From Bacteroidia bacterium (GTDB taxonomy: Bacteria > Bacteroidota > Bacteroidia > UKL13-3), in the NCBI GenBank assembly GCA_014376805.1, contig JACMQU010000069.1, positions 1-37,067 on the forward strand: 37,067 nucleotides of DNA. Reading direction: 5' to 3'. Of the stretch, positions 27,944 to 36,923 are shown one piece after another. The translations under genes were made by a program, and so were the position numbers. The notes beneath the pieces were generated by a model, which was given only the letters and a program-made list of their open reading frames with translations, was not told the origin of the DNA and ran no database searches. Within the stretch, counting starts at the first letter, position 1, and every line of letters starts with the position of its first letter.

Positions 27944-30923
27944 TTCTTACCGGTATCTGCAAAACAACTTTAGTACCGCAAACTACATTATTTTTATCTT
28001 TTAAATCATAGATTTCAATTTTGGGAATGGACCCAAAAGTTCTTTTTAAAATTTTAATACGTTCTTCTGTTATTTTAACGCCTTTGGATTGATGCAAAAT
28101 GGTTTTGTTTTTTTTGATAGCTAAAGCCGCTTTTCTTCCAATTCCGTTATCTTCTACTTCACATAACAGAAATTCATCAGAAAATTTTTTTATGCGGATG
28201 AGGAGGATTTTTTCCCCTTCTTTGTATTGTAACCCATGCCAGATTGCATTTTCTATATGTGGCTGAAGTAATAATGTAGGAATATATCCTTCCATATCAA
28301 TTTTATCATCTATATCAAATGTATAAGTAAAGCTATTGTTCATTCGGAGTGCTTCAAGTTCCACATACAGCTTTAGAAAAGAAATCTTATGTTGAATATT
28401 AACAAATGTCTGTTCCGAAATATCCAGTATCATCCGGATCAGTTTTGCAAATTTACTCAGGTATTTCGCGGCCTGTATTCCTTCATTGTTTAACACAAAA
28501 TCCTGAATGGAATTTAGTGAATTAAAAATAAAATGAGGATTCATTTGGGCGCGTAATGCTTTTAATTCAAGCTCGGCAATCATCTTGTTGTTTTCAGTTT
28601 TTTCTTGTTCTTCTACTATTACTTTGTTAACCCTTGTATAAATAAAAAAGGCAATGCCGCCAGATACGGATAAAATAATAACAGCCCTGAACCACCACGT
28701 AAACCAAAAAGGCGGAACAATAGAAAAATATACTTCAGCCTGTTTCGAACTTAATTTTCCATCACCATTTGTTGCCCGTACTTTAAATATATAATTACCC
28801 GGCTGTAATTGTCCAAAAGAGGCGAATCTTCTGTTTCCAGCCTCTGTCCAATCTTTTTGAAGTCCCTCCATTTTATAAAAATACGCATTACTTCCTCCAA
28901 GGTGAAAATCTAAAGCAACATATTCTATTGTCAGGTAATTTTTTTGATAATCAAAATTGTAATAATCTGAAAATGGCTCACTCTTATTAAAAACGAGTAA
29001 ATTTTTTATGGCAACAGGAAAGTCTGCTTCATCATTTTTTATTTGATAAGGATCAAAATAATTAAATCCATTGGCACCTCCAAATACAAGTATACCTTCT
29101 TTCGTTCTGAAAAGTGATGATTCTAAAAATTCATTACCTTGTAAACCATCAGCGATATTATAGTTATTTAAAGTATGACTCATAGAACCAAAACAGGCTA
29201 AGCCGGCATTGGTACTAAACCAGATTTCATTTTTTTCAGCTACTGTTATTATTCCATAAATATTATTATTAGATAACCCATTATGTGTATTTATTTTTTC
29301 AATAATGTTAGCAGCAGATAATTTATAAATACCCCTGTTAATCGTTCCTATCCAAACATTTCCTGCATGGTCTCTGCAGATTTGTGTTATAAATGGTTCT
29401 TTCTTTTCATCTGTGAGTTTTATCTTAGTTATGGCATAGTTTATAGTATTTAAACAGTATAAACCCACCGAGGTAGCTAATAGTAATTTGTCTGGCTTAA
29501 GAGGCAAAACACATCTGATGTTATTGGTACCTAATCTTGAATTGCCAACGCTAAAATATGCGAGGGTATTAGCTTCTTTAAGGTTATATAAAAATAGTCC
29601 GTCGCCTCCAGCCATCCAATACTCGTTTTCGTTTATTTTCTCAATTGATTTCACATCAGAAATTACCGTTTTAATGGAATTAATAGTATTTAATTTCGTA
29701 CTTTGTTTCGTATTAATATTATATGAAAATACACCTTTTGGGGTGCCTAATAAAAAACAAGTACTATCTTTATTTATGGGTACTATAGTGTTTATTATTA
29801 AATCAATTTGATGGCTTTGGCTTATTTCATTTGTTTTTAAATTAAATAAACCAATTTGCCCGGCTCCATTAGAATATACAAGTTCGCCATTGCTGGTTTG
29901 AGAAAATGCCAGCATATCTTTTAACTGATTAAATTTGTTAGATATGGCGGGTCCGGCACAGGGAAATTTAAAACGGAATGGATGAAATTTGTTAATGCCA
30001 CCTGAACCCGTTCCTACCCATAAGTTTTTGTTATGATCTACATACAAGCAAAAAATCCTGTTATTAGACAAAGAAAAAGGTTCATTCTCGTTATAACTAT
30101 AATCATATCTTGTTCCATTCGAGTCGATTTTTATTAATCCATCAGGTGTGCCAATAAGCAAATTGTTATTATATATTTTTAAACTTGTACATTTTACAAT
30201 ATCACTTAATTCTGTCTTATGCTTTATCTTGATATTTCGACCTTCTATAATACCGGTAATTATTGTCCCATTTGCCTCTATCCAGCTTAATATATTTGGT
30301 TCACCGCTTGTAACTTCCTGAATATAAAAATCTGGATTATAATGAATGCGAATAATGTTATGATTAAATGGATAATATAAATACAGGCCACTTGAAACAC
30401 CTATTAAAATAACACCTTGTTTTAATTTGTTAAAGGCAGTTACCGGATCTTTAATTTCTGTGGCTGAATATTTTCCGGTAAAAGGGTTCAATAAAAATAA
30501 TCCGTTATCGGTACCTACCAAAATAGTTTTTTCAGCATCAAAAACAAGACGGGGATTAACCAGGTTTCGGGGAAAAGGAAAATTTCGCGATTCCGTTGTT
30601 CTGGTATTAAATTGGCTGATCCCATTCTCTGTTAACAGCACCAGATCATTTTCACACCCATGTAAATTAGTAATTTTTCCGGGAAGTATAGAATTAGAAT
30701 CTTTATCATCTGTTCTAAAAACATCAAAATTATAACCATCAAATCTATTGAGCCCATCCCCGGTTCCCAACCATAAAAAGCCCTCCTTATCCTGAACAAT
30801 TGAATAGACGGAATTTTGCGATAATCCTTGCTTTTCATTAAGATGTTCAAATAGCATTTGTTGAGCCTGGACTTTTATTCCCAGACAAAATAAAATAGTT
30901 AAAATTAAATATTTATGAAACAC
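27936..30923 (-). CDS. Propeller-type sensor histidine kinase (HisKA_7TM-less, LytS-like kinase)
   Basis: A 995-residue sensor kinase. Signal peptide MFHKYLILTILFCLGIKVQAQ; a periplasmic sensor of about 14 repeats of the two-component regulator propeller type (such as DKEGFLWLGTGDGLNRFDGYNF and NLWVGTGSGGINKFHPF, residues 25-620); a Y_Y_Y domain (about 640-735, ending FKVRATNGDGK); one membrane helix (about 745-765); and a LytS-type His_kinase domain. In the last, the acceptor His797 sits in RAQMNPHFIFNSLNS and the N-box is PHIENAIWHG. The ATP lid is G-rich (EDNGIGR). The start is GTG at 30923. It is divergent from prmA with only 40 bases between. The ligand is unknown; relatives sense polysaccharide fragments, but no sugar-use genes are near. 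Confidence 0.94.
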   Translation of the reverse strand: MFHKYLILTILFCLGIKVQAQQMLFEHLNEKQGLSQNSVYSIVQDKEGFLWLGTGDGLNRFDGYNFDVFRTDDKDSNSILPGKITNLHGCENDLVLLTENGISQFNTRTTESRNFPFPRNLVNPRLVFDAEKTILVGTDNGLFLLNPFTGKYSATEIKDPVTAFNKLKQGVILIGVSSGLYLYYPFNHNIIRIHYNPDFYIQEVTSGEPNILSWIEANGTIITGIIEGRNIKIKHKTELSDIVKCTSLKIYNNNLLIGTPDGLIKIDSNGTRYDYSYNENEPFSLSNNRIFCLYVDHNKNLWVGTGSGGINKFHPFRFKFPCAGPAISNKFNQLKDMLAFSQTSNGELVYSNGAGQIGLFNLKTNEISQSHQIDLIINTIVPINKDSTCFLLGTPKGVFSYNINTKQSTKLNTINSIKTVISDVKSIEKINENEYWMAGGDGLFLYNLKEANTLAYFSVGNSRLGTNNIRCVLPLKPDKLLLATSVGLYCLNTINYAITKIKLTDEKKEPFITQICRDHAGNVWIGTINRGIYKLSAANIIEKINTHNGLSNNNIYGIITVAEKNEIWFSTNAGLACFGSMSHTLNNYNIADGLQGNEFLESSLFRTKEGILVFGGANGFNYFDPYQIKNDEADFPVAIKNLLVFNKSEPFSDYYNFDYQKNYLTIEYVALDFHLGGSNAYFYKMEGLQKDWTEAGNRRFASFGQLQPGNYIFKVRATNGDGKLSSKQAEVYFSIVPPFWFTWWFRAVIILSVSGGIAFFIYTRVNKVIVEEQEKTENNKMIAELELKALRAQMNPHFIFNSLNSIQDFVLNNEGIQAAKYLSKFAKLIRMILDISEQTFVNIQHKISFLKLYVELEALRMNNSFTYTFDIDDKIDMEGYIPTLLLQPHIENAIWHGLQYKEGEKILLIRIKKFSDEFLLCEVEDNGIGRKAALAIKKNKTILHQSKGVKITEERIKILKRTFGSIPKIEIYDLKDKNNVVCGTKVVLQIPVRNV

Positions 30924-30926
30924 GCT

Positions 30927-30934
30927 TACATTTG
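30927..30934 (+). promoter_or_regulatory. -7 box for prmA
   Basis: TACATTTG matches the Bacteroidota -7 box, 29 bases before the prmA start, within the 40-base divergent gap. No good -33 box is seen; the upstream part would overlap the kinase gene start. Confidence 0.35.
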
Positions 30935-30963
30935 AAAATTAACACAAAACAAAAAGCAATTTA

Positions 30964-31791
30964 ATGAATAATTATCTATTACTGGAGATAACTTGCGAAG
31001 AGCTAATGCGCGATATACTGATAGCGGAATTGGCTGAAGCCGGATTTGAAGGCTTTATTGAAAAAGATAATGGTTTTGATGCCTATTTACCGGAAGAGGA
31101 ATTTAACCGGGAGGCTACCTATGAAATCTTTGAACGGTATGAAATTCCATTAGTGATGGTCACAAAAAAAATTATGCCTCAGCAGAATTGGAATGCCCAA
31201 TGGGAAAGTAGTTTTGAACCTGTTGTAATCAATGAACGTCTGATTATAAAGGCACCTTTTCATAAGATAGAAAAGGCATATCCTTATGAGTTAATTATTC
31301 AGCCTAAAACTTCTTTTGGTACCGGGCATCACGAAACTACACATATTATAATGGAGTTAATGTTAAACATGGATTTTAACAACAAGCATGTGTTTGATTA
31401 TGGAAGCGGCACCGGTATATTAGCTATACTCGCCACTAAACTTGGCGCAAAAAGTGTTTTTGCAAATGATATTGATGATTGGGCAGCAGATAATATTTTA
31501 GAAAACGCCGGCTTAAATAATGTAAATAATATACAGTTTAAAAAAGGAGATTTATCAACTGTACCTCACCAAATGTTTGATGTTATATTGGCTAACCTCA
31601 ATAAAAATATCCTTATGAAAAGTTTTGATGGTTTAAGTAAATTACTTAAGCCTCATTGCCCTTTACTTATTAGTGGTTTTTATGAGAGCGACCTACATGA
31701 ACTAAGCCGTGGAGCTGCCGGGTATGGCGTGGAACTGAGCGGCCAAAAGGTTATGAATAACTGGTGTGCAGCCGTGCTGATTAAACAATAA
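30964..31791 (+). CDS. prmA: Ribosomal protein L11 methyltransferase
   Basis: A 275-residue SAM-dependent methyltransferase that trimethylates lysines and the N-terminus of ribosomal protein L11. The N-terminal substrate-binding domain (1-60, YLLLEITCEELMRDILIAELAEAGFEGF) leads to a short linker with WNAQWESSFEPVVI. The catalytic domain has KTSFGTGHHETTHI (the PrmA signature), the SAM loop VFDYGSGTGILAI, acidic residue in FANDIDDWA, and NLNKNIL (motif IV, reading ANLN). Length is normal. The start ATG at 30964 is the first of the frame and fits the family. The damaged esterase gene starts 1 base after the stop, so the two were probably co-transcribed. Confidence 0.95.
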   Translation: MNNYLLLEITCEELMRDILIAELAEAGFEGFIEKDNGFDAYLPEEEFNREATYEIFERYEIPLVMVTKKIMPQQNWNAQWESSFEPVVINERLIIKAPFHKIEKAYPYELIIQPKTSFGTGHHETTHIIMELMLNMDFNNKHVFDYGSGTGILAILATKLGAKSVFANDIDDWAADNILENAGLNNVNNIQFKKGDLSTVPHQMFDVILANLNKNILMKSFDGLSKLLKPHCPLLISGFYESDLHELSRGAAGYGVELSGQKVMNNWCAAVLIKQ

Positions 31792-31792
31792 T

Positions 31793-32647
31793 ATGTTATG
31801 TTTAAAATGGCATAAATATAGCATTCAATTGAAATGCCTGCTTTTATTGCTGTTATGTTTTGCTTTCATATTTAATGTTAAAGCAGGGCATGCAGATACC
31901 CTTCAGGTTTACAGCAACAGCATGCATAAAAATATAAAATGTGTAGTCATCTTACCCGATGATTATACGCATAAATCAAACAGGTACCCTGTTGTTTACC
32001 TGTTGCATGGCTATGGCGGTAACTTTGCCAACTGGATAAACATAGCACCACAGCTATTACAACAAGTTGACGCGTATAAAATGATTATTGTATGCCCTGA
32101 TGGTGGTTATAACAGTTGGTACTTAAACAGTGATAAAGATACTTCTATTAAATATGAATGATTTATGGCGATAGAACTTATTAAATATATAGACGAACAT
32201 TATCGCACGATCGCCAACAAAACTCAGCGCGCAATAACCGGCTTAAGCATGGGCGGACATGGTGCATTATTTCTTGCAATTAAACATAATGATACATTTG
32301 GAGCCGCAGGATCGATGAGTGGGGGAGTTGATTTAAAACCATTTTTTAATAAATGGGATTTAGATAAACTGATTTATGGAGATACAATTTGCTGTAAGAA
32401 AAACTTCGAAAAGTATTCGGTTTTTAACCTCATTGATTCATTAAAACCTAAGCAACTTCAAATGATTATTGATTGTGGTACAGAAGATTTTTTTATAGGT
32501 GTGAACAGAAACCTGCATCAAAAAATGCTACACTTAAAACTTGATCATACCTATATGGAAAGAAAGGGAACCCATAACAGGGATTACTGGAAAAACAGCA
32601 TTGACTATCAACTCTTATATTTCAAAAAATATTTTGCAACACAGTAG
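31793..32647 (+). pseudogene. Putative esterase (alpha/beta hydrolase, esterase D family) broken by an in-frame TGA
   Basis: Two open frames in the same reading frame (31793-32161 and 32165-32647) are separated only by TGA (32159-32161) and one Phe codon. Joined, they give one 284-codon esterase-D-like protein: signal peptide or membrane start (about 1-32, ending FIFNVKAGH), oxyanion region VYLLHGYGGNFANW, nucleophile GLSMGGHGA, acid IDCGTED and His in THNRDYW. The catalytic Ser, Asp and His all lie after the stop. Family members usually read YE(S/T)F at this spot, so a single TCA to TGA change explains it. The second frame has its own ATG (32165) but lacks the signal and oxyanion loop, so activity is unlikely. 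A sequencing error is possible. Confidence 0.85.
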
Positions 32648-32689
32648 AATTAAAAATTAACTTCGCCTAATCACTTTAATTAACCCAAT

Positions 32690-33715
32690 ATGAAAATAGT
32701 AAAAAACATCCTTTTAACTTTACTCGGCATTGTGTTGCTGTTGCTGATTATTTCCTTTTTCCTTCCTTCAAAATCGCATGTTGAACGCGCAATGGTTATG
32801 AAGGCAAAACCGGAGCAGGTATATAAACTTGTTAGTAATTATCATGAATGGCATAAATGGAGTCCGTGGCATAAAAAAGATACTGCTGCGGTAATGACGT
32901 ATAATGATATTACTGAAGGCATGGGTGCTAGCTATACCTGGAAGAGTAATAACAAAGAAGTTGGAGCAGGCGAACAAAAAATAGTGGAGGCCGAACCAAA
33001 CAAAAAAGTAGTTTCAGAGATGCATTTTGAAGGCATGGGTAAGTCGTATGCGAGTTTTATATTAACCCCTGAAGAGGGCGGTGTTAAGGTAACCTGGGCA
33101 ATGGATGGAGATAGCAAAGACATGCCGGTTATGATGCGACCTATATCTAAATATTTTAGTTTAATGATGGATAAAATGGTTGGGCCCGACTTTGAAAAAG
33201 GTTTAACTAATATGAAAGAAGTTGTTGAAAACGGGAAGCCTTCTTTAACAATTGGAGGTTATGATGCACAGTTAAAAGAATTGCCTGCCATGGATTATAT
33301 TGGTATTCGTAACAAACTTAAAGGTGCTGAAATTTCTAAAGCTTTTACTACCTACGTTAGCGAACTGATGGCCGAAATGAAGAAGCAAGGTGTTGAACAG
33401 GCCGGTCCAATATTCAGCATTAACTATTCTGCTAAAGGAGATTTATATGATATGGAAGTTTGTATACCTGTTAAAACACCAATGAAGGCTGCAGGCAACA
33501 TTAAGCCGGGCAATAAGGCAGCTACCAAGGCTTTGGTGGTTAACTACTATGGCGATTATATGCACATAGGTAAAGTATATCAACCGGGTTTTGAATATAT
33601 GAGTCAGCAACATTTAAATGCTTCCGGTGCACCTATGGAGTTTTATATTACTGATCCTATGATGGAAAAAGATACTGCCAAATGGTTAACGGAAGTTGTG
33701 TTGCCTTGCCAGTAA
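32690..33715 (+). CDS. Membrane-anchored SRPBCC plus GyrI-like ligand-binding fusion
   Basis: A 341-residue protein with an N-terminal membrane anchor (MKIVKNILLTLLGIVLLLLIISFFLPS), an SRPBCC/START-like domain (about 30-185) marked by VYKLVSNYHEWHKWSPW, and a GyrI-like/AraC effector-binding domain (about 200-341) marked by VCIPVKTPMK and YGDYMHIGKVYQPGFEYM. Both domains bind small hydrophobic molecules in other families. The fusion is common in Bacteroidota and its function is not established. It follows the esterase remnant by 42 bases and may be the last gene of a prmA-esterase-this transcript. The 195 bases after it show no gene. The family call is good; the ligand is unknown. Confidence 0.88.
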   Translation: MKIVKNILLTLLGIVLLLLIISFFLPSKSHVERAMVMKAKPEQVYKLVSNYHEWHKWSPWHKKDTAAVMTYNDITEGMGASYTWKSNNKEVGAGEQKIVEAEPNKKVVSEMHFEGMGKSYASFILTPEEGGVKVTWAMDGDSKDMPVMMRPISKYFSLMMDKMVGPDFEKGLTNMKEVVENGKPSLTIGGYDAQLKELPAMDYIGIRNKLKGAEISKAFTTYVSELMAEMKKQGVEQAGPIFSINYSAKGDLYDMEVCIPVKTPMKAAGNIKPGNKAATKALVVNYYGDYMHIGKVYQPGFEYMSQQHLNASGAPMEFYITDPMMEKDTAKWLTEVVLPCQ

Positions 33716-33911
33716 AAATTTAATTTAAGCAGAGTATCACGCTAATAAACGCTTTTAGAAGGTTTGATTTGTTATAGTTTTAATAAATCCATTTGCTGAG
33801 TTATGGTGCTATTTAAATTTGCTTTCGCTGATGATAGGGGTCTTCGCGCATTGTTGAGTGTTACTCTTACCATGAGTATAGTATACACATAGCCAAGCCA
33901 TAAATCACATA

Positions 33912-34685
33912 CTATTTAATATCGGGTGGCGTTTGATGTTGACGTTTAAAGTTAAATCGGTAAACCAAACAAACATTCAATGTTAGTACTTGCTTGGTAG
34001 GTCTATAGGAGGCAGCTAATTCAGGAGCAGCATATTCAATTCCATTTTCATGCAGTCGGCCTTTTTCAAAAGGAAATAAATAGTAATTTAACTTAACACC
34101 AACTCCAACATTATTTAATAAGAAGTAATTAATATCAATTCCCGGGCCCGCGCCAATTGAATTATAGTACAAATAACCATCATATGATTCTACAAAAGGT
34201 AAACCACTATTAGTAAAGAGATAAACAACAGTTTCACCACCGGAATATCGGTATGCCAGTTCTGAAGTTAAAACTATTTCAGGGGTTTTAAGTGGTAATT
34301 TATATCCGTAGCCCAATCCAATTATTTTGTAATTCCTTGAACTAATCAATCCTATTATCATTTCCTTATTTGGGTAAGTGATGGCAAAGCTTTGATAGTT
34401 ATACAAAATGCAATGTACCGGTTTATAAAAGTGCTTAAAGCCCCAATGGAATAATGGTATTTTCCTGTAAATAGCTCTAGGGGTATAACTATTCTGATTA
34501 AATTCAAAGGCGACAATTACACCATCACTAAGTGACATTTTTGTATAATCAAAAAAATATGAATAATTAATGCCACCTTCAAAATAATCTTTATACGTTT
34601 TTCCCTTTTTATTTCCCTGGGCATTTGCATGAAATGCCCAGAGAAATAATAACAAAGAAAGTGGAAGACTAATTTTAAAAGGCAT
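33912..34685 (-). CDS. Outer-membrane beta-barrel-like protein
   Basis: A 257-residue exported protein of unknown family. The signal peptide is MPFKISLPLSLLLFLWAFHANAQ. The rest is rich in Tyr/Phe/Gly with alternating polar/hydrophobic strands ending in aromatic residues, such as GLGYGYKLPLKTPEIVLTSELAYRYSGG, VGVGVKLNYYLFPF and a last strand TLNVCLVYRFNF ending in Phe, as expected for an outer-membrane barrel of 8-10 strands. The start codon overlaps the stop of the upstream metallopeptidase gene (TAATG), so it is translationally coupled to it. This suggests it helps the peptidase or senses or binds at the surface, but nothing shows the role. Confidence 0.7.
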   Translation of the reverse strand: MPFKISLPLSLLLFLWAFHANAQGNKKGKTYKDYFEGGINYSYFFDYTKMSLSDGVIVAFEFNQNSYTPRAIYRKIPLFHWGFKHFYKPVHCILYNYQSFAITYPNKEMIIGLISSRNYKIIGLGYGYKLPLKTPEIVLTSELAYRYSGGETVVYLFTNSGLPFVESYDGYLYYNSIGAGPGIDINYFLLNNVGVGVKLNYYLFPFEKGRLHENGIEYAAPELAASYRPTKQVLTLNVCLVYRFNFKRQHQTPPDIK

Positions 34686-36736
34686 TAATTTTTGATGAAT
34701 TTAATTTTCTTGGTCCAATTATCCGAACTTACTAATGCAAAATAAATTCCTTCGGATAATTTTTCAATATTTAAATTTGCGTTAGCCAAATTATCGTATT
34801 TCTGATATAAAACAATTTTGCCATTCACATCAAAAACTTCTACCACATAATTATTGTTATATATTGAATTTGATTCCTCAATATTTATGGTGATATTATT
34901 TTTAGCAGGATTAGGGTAAAAATTTAATTTAAAAGCATGTGAAATATTTGTGTTTTTAACATTGGTTAAGTTGTGGTTTGAATTGTACCATGATAAAAGG
35001 CAGGGTACGTAAGCAGTACCAACATTTACTGCATACCATGCATTACATACCTGATTATATTCATTGCTACAAGAACCATACAATACTAATGCCGCAGCAA
35101 GTGAATGGGCCCTAACATTTGCATATGTTTCCGTAAGTGCTGTTAGAGTAGTCATAGTATAATAGGCTATTCGGGCTGCTTTATCAATGCCTATTCCAGA
35201 TACACTTCTTCTTGTTTGCCCAGGTAGATCCTGGTAACCGCCCATTGCTAATAAATAAAACCATTTATTTTGCACACCACTATTCTTATGGACACCGCAA
35301 AAATCATTTGTTGATGTTGGCGTGCATCCTGATTGAATAATCCAATTAGCCCCTAAATAATATGTTGGTTGTGCAAAATTATTCGGATATTGAATATTCC
35401 TTTCAGTTGCACCTGCATCTTCGCCTAGAGTCCAATTATTTACATATCCTAAAACATAGCGTTCAACCATGAAACCAAAAATATCGCCAAAGGATTCATT
35501 TAAAGCCCCACTTTGGCCGGCATTAAGTAATGGTCTGGAATTATTGATTACACCATGTGTAAATTCATGACCTAAAATATCATAAGCGGCTAATATATTA
35601 CCTGTTACATCTTTTCTTCCAACTTTAATATAATCATTATTATCTAATTGAATATATTGGTCAGTACCTAATCCTGCAAAATCTGCTGCCACTCTTACAT
35701 CCCTTCCCCAACCGGTCATCCCATTTCTATTTAATGGGGAATTTTTAAAGTAATTCCATGCCTTAGTTACACAATAGTGTGAAGAGGTTGCGTTTTGAAA
35801 ATCAGAAGCCCATACATCGTCTCCACCACTGAAGGGCATAAGTCGCCAATCCCATTCTTGGTTCTGAAAATTTGGTAATCTATAATTGTCCTCCGAAGAA
35901 GTTAAAACATTACTAGATCTATGTGCTTGCAAATGATATCTATCTTGTAAAGGCCATTGCCTATCCAAAAATCTTGTATCTAAATCCCATTTTTCACCAT
36001 AAAATTTGTGGATAAATTGGCCACCGTCAGAATGTATATTAGATAGTTCTTTAATAATTGAGCCATCACTTGCTTTTACGTATATATCACTATTGTATTG
36101 CGGAAACAATGCATTGATAGTAAATTTCCAGACTAATTTATAATTATCGGCCCTTACAACATTATCCTCCCCTACTAATGCTAAAATTAATTCACCCGTA
36201 GGGTATACTCCTGTACTATCCCAATCATAGGTACTGGCTTGAATGTGAGCAATAGCATAATTTAATGCAGATGCCGCATTTATTGTAGGCTCAATACTTA
36301 AATTTATATCTTCAGCAACAAAGCCTGATGTTAACCACACATGCTCCCCGTCGTGATGTTCAATATATTGAGCCCCTTCAACCTTAATCCCTTTGTAATA
36401 TTGTTGGTACAAAGTATGAAAAAGGTTTGGAGCAGGACTATCTTCATCATCCAAAATAGAATCTCTTTGGGTACTTATCTGATGCATACTATCAGATGTT
36501 GAAAGTCCCGTTGAACTTTTATAGGTAGTAAATAATTGGCCTGGGGCCAGTGCATTAACTTTGAAATAAATAACCCCTCCCGCTGGATCTATAGTTATGG
36601 CTTTGTCAATTATAAATTGATTCGTTGAATCCTGTAATTTTGGCTGAGCATTGATACCAATAAATGATGTGCATATTATTGTAAGTAATGAACTCACACA
36701 TTTGTATGCTAAATAAGTGTTTTTGTTTTTTTTCAT
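34685..36736 (-). CDS. Secreted M4 (thermolysin-like) metallopeptidase with T9SS sorting domain
   Basis: A 683-residue secreted zinc protease. Signal peptide MKKNKNTYLAYKCVSSLLTI... ending INA-Q near residue 30; an FTP/PepSY-like propeptide (about 95-245, LFHTLYQQYYKGIKVEGAQYI) that would keep it inactive until cleaved; the M4 catalytic domain (about 290-585); and a C-terminal T9SS type A sorting domain (604-683, NFYPNPAKNNITINI, VFDVNGKIVLYQKY). The active site is HEFTH (His390, Glu391, His394), third zinc ligand Glu414 (ALNESFGDIF) and acid/base His483 (GVHKNSGVQNKWFY). All key residues are intact. A partial -7 promoter box TACCTTTT lies at 36772-36765. It would be exported by Sec then T9SS and probably attached to or released from the cell surface to digest protein. 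Confidence 0.95.
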   Translation of the reverse strand: MKKNKNTYLAYKCVSSLLTIICTSFIGINAQPKLQDSTNQFIIDKAITIDPAGGVIYFKVNALAPGQLFTTYKSSTGLSTSDSMHQISTQRDSILDDEDSPAPNLFHTLYQQYYKGIKVEGAQYIEHHDGEHVWLTSGFVAEDINLSIEPTINAASALNYAIAHIQASTYDWDSTGVYPTGELILALVGEDNVVRADNYKLVWKFTINALFPQYNSDIYVKASDGSIIKELSNIHSDGGQFIHKFYGEKWDLDTRFLDRQWPLQDRYHLQAHRSSNVLTSSEDNYRLPNFQNQEWDWRLMPFSGGDDVWASDFQNATSSHYCVTKAWNYFKNSPLNRNGMTGWGRDVRVAADFAGLGTDQYIQLDNNDYIKVGRKDVTGNILAAYDILGHEFTHGVINNSRPLLNAGQSGALNESFGDIFGFMVERYVLGYVNNWTLGEDAGATERNIQYPNNFAQPTYYLGANWIIQSGCTPTSTNDFCGVHKNSGVQNKWFYLLAMGGYQDLPGQTRRSVSGIGIDKAARIAYYTMTTLTALTETYANVRAHSLAAALVLYGSCSNEYNQVCNAWYAVNVGTAYVPCLLSWYNSNHNLTNVKNTNISHAFKLNFYPNPAKNNITINIEESNSIYNNNYVVEVFDVNGKIVLYQKYDNLANANLNIEKLSEGIYFALVSSDNWTKKIKFIKN

Positions 36737-36870
36737 GGCAATTAAATTTGTTTTTTTGTTTGTTAAAAGGTAGTTCGATCTTCATAACTGATCTTAAAAA
36801 TCATTAGTTTCTGTTTTTTAATTTATGGGTTTTAGGTTTTATAAATTTTAATGAGAAGTAAAGATTCCAC

Positions 36871-36900
36871 TTTGGCTTTTCATTTAAAAACCTATTTTTG
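36871..36900 (+). promoter_or_regulatory. Promoter of the XRE-type regulator
   Basis: TTTG (36871-36874), an 18-base spacer and TATTTTTG (36893-36900) match the Bacteroidota -33/-7 boxes, with the spacer one base short. The ATG is 23 bases after the -7 box. Confidence 0.55.
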
Positions 36901-36923
36901 ACTATCTAAAACCACATAGCCGT

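Noticed and set aside
32159..32161. TGA read as an amino acid (recoded or alternative code)
   Set aside because: TGA ends the ECF sigma gene normally and no selenocysteine-type structure or Cys/Sec-like position is found; mutation or error is simpler.
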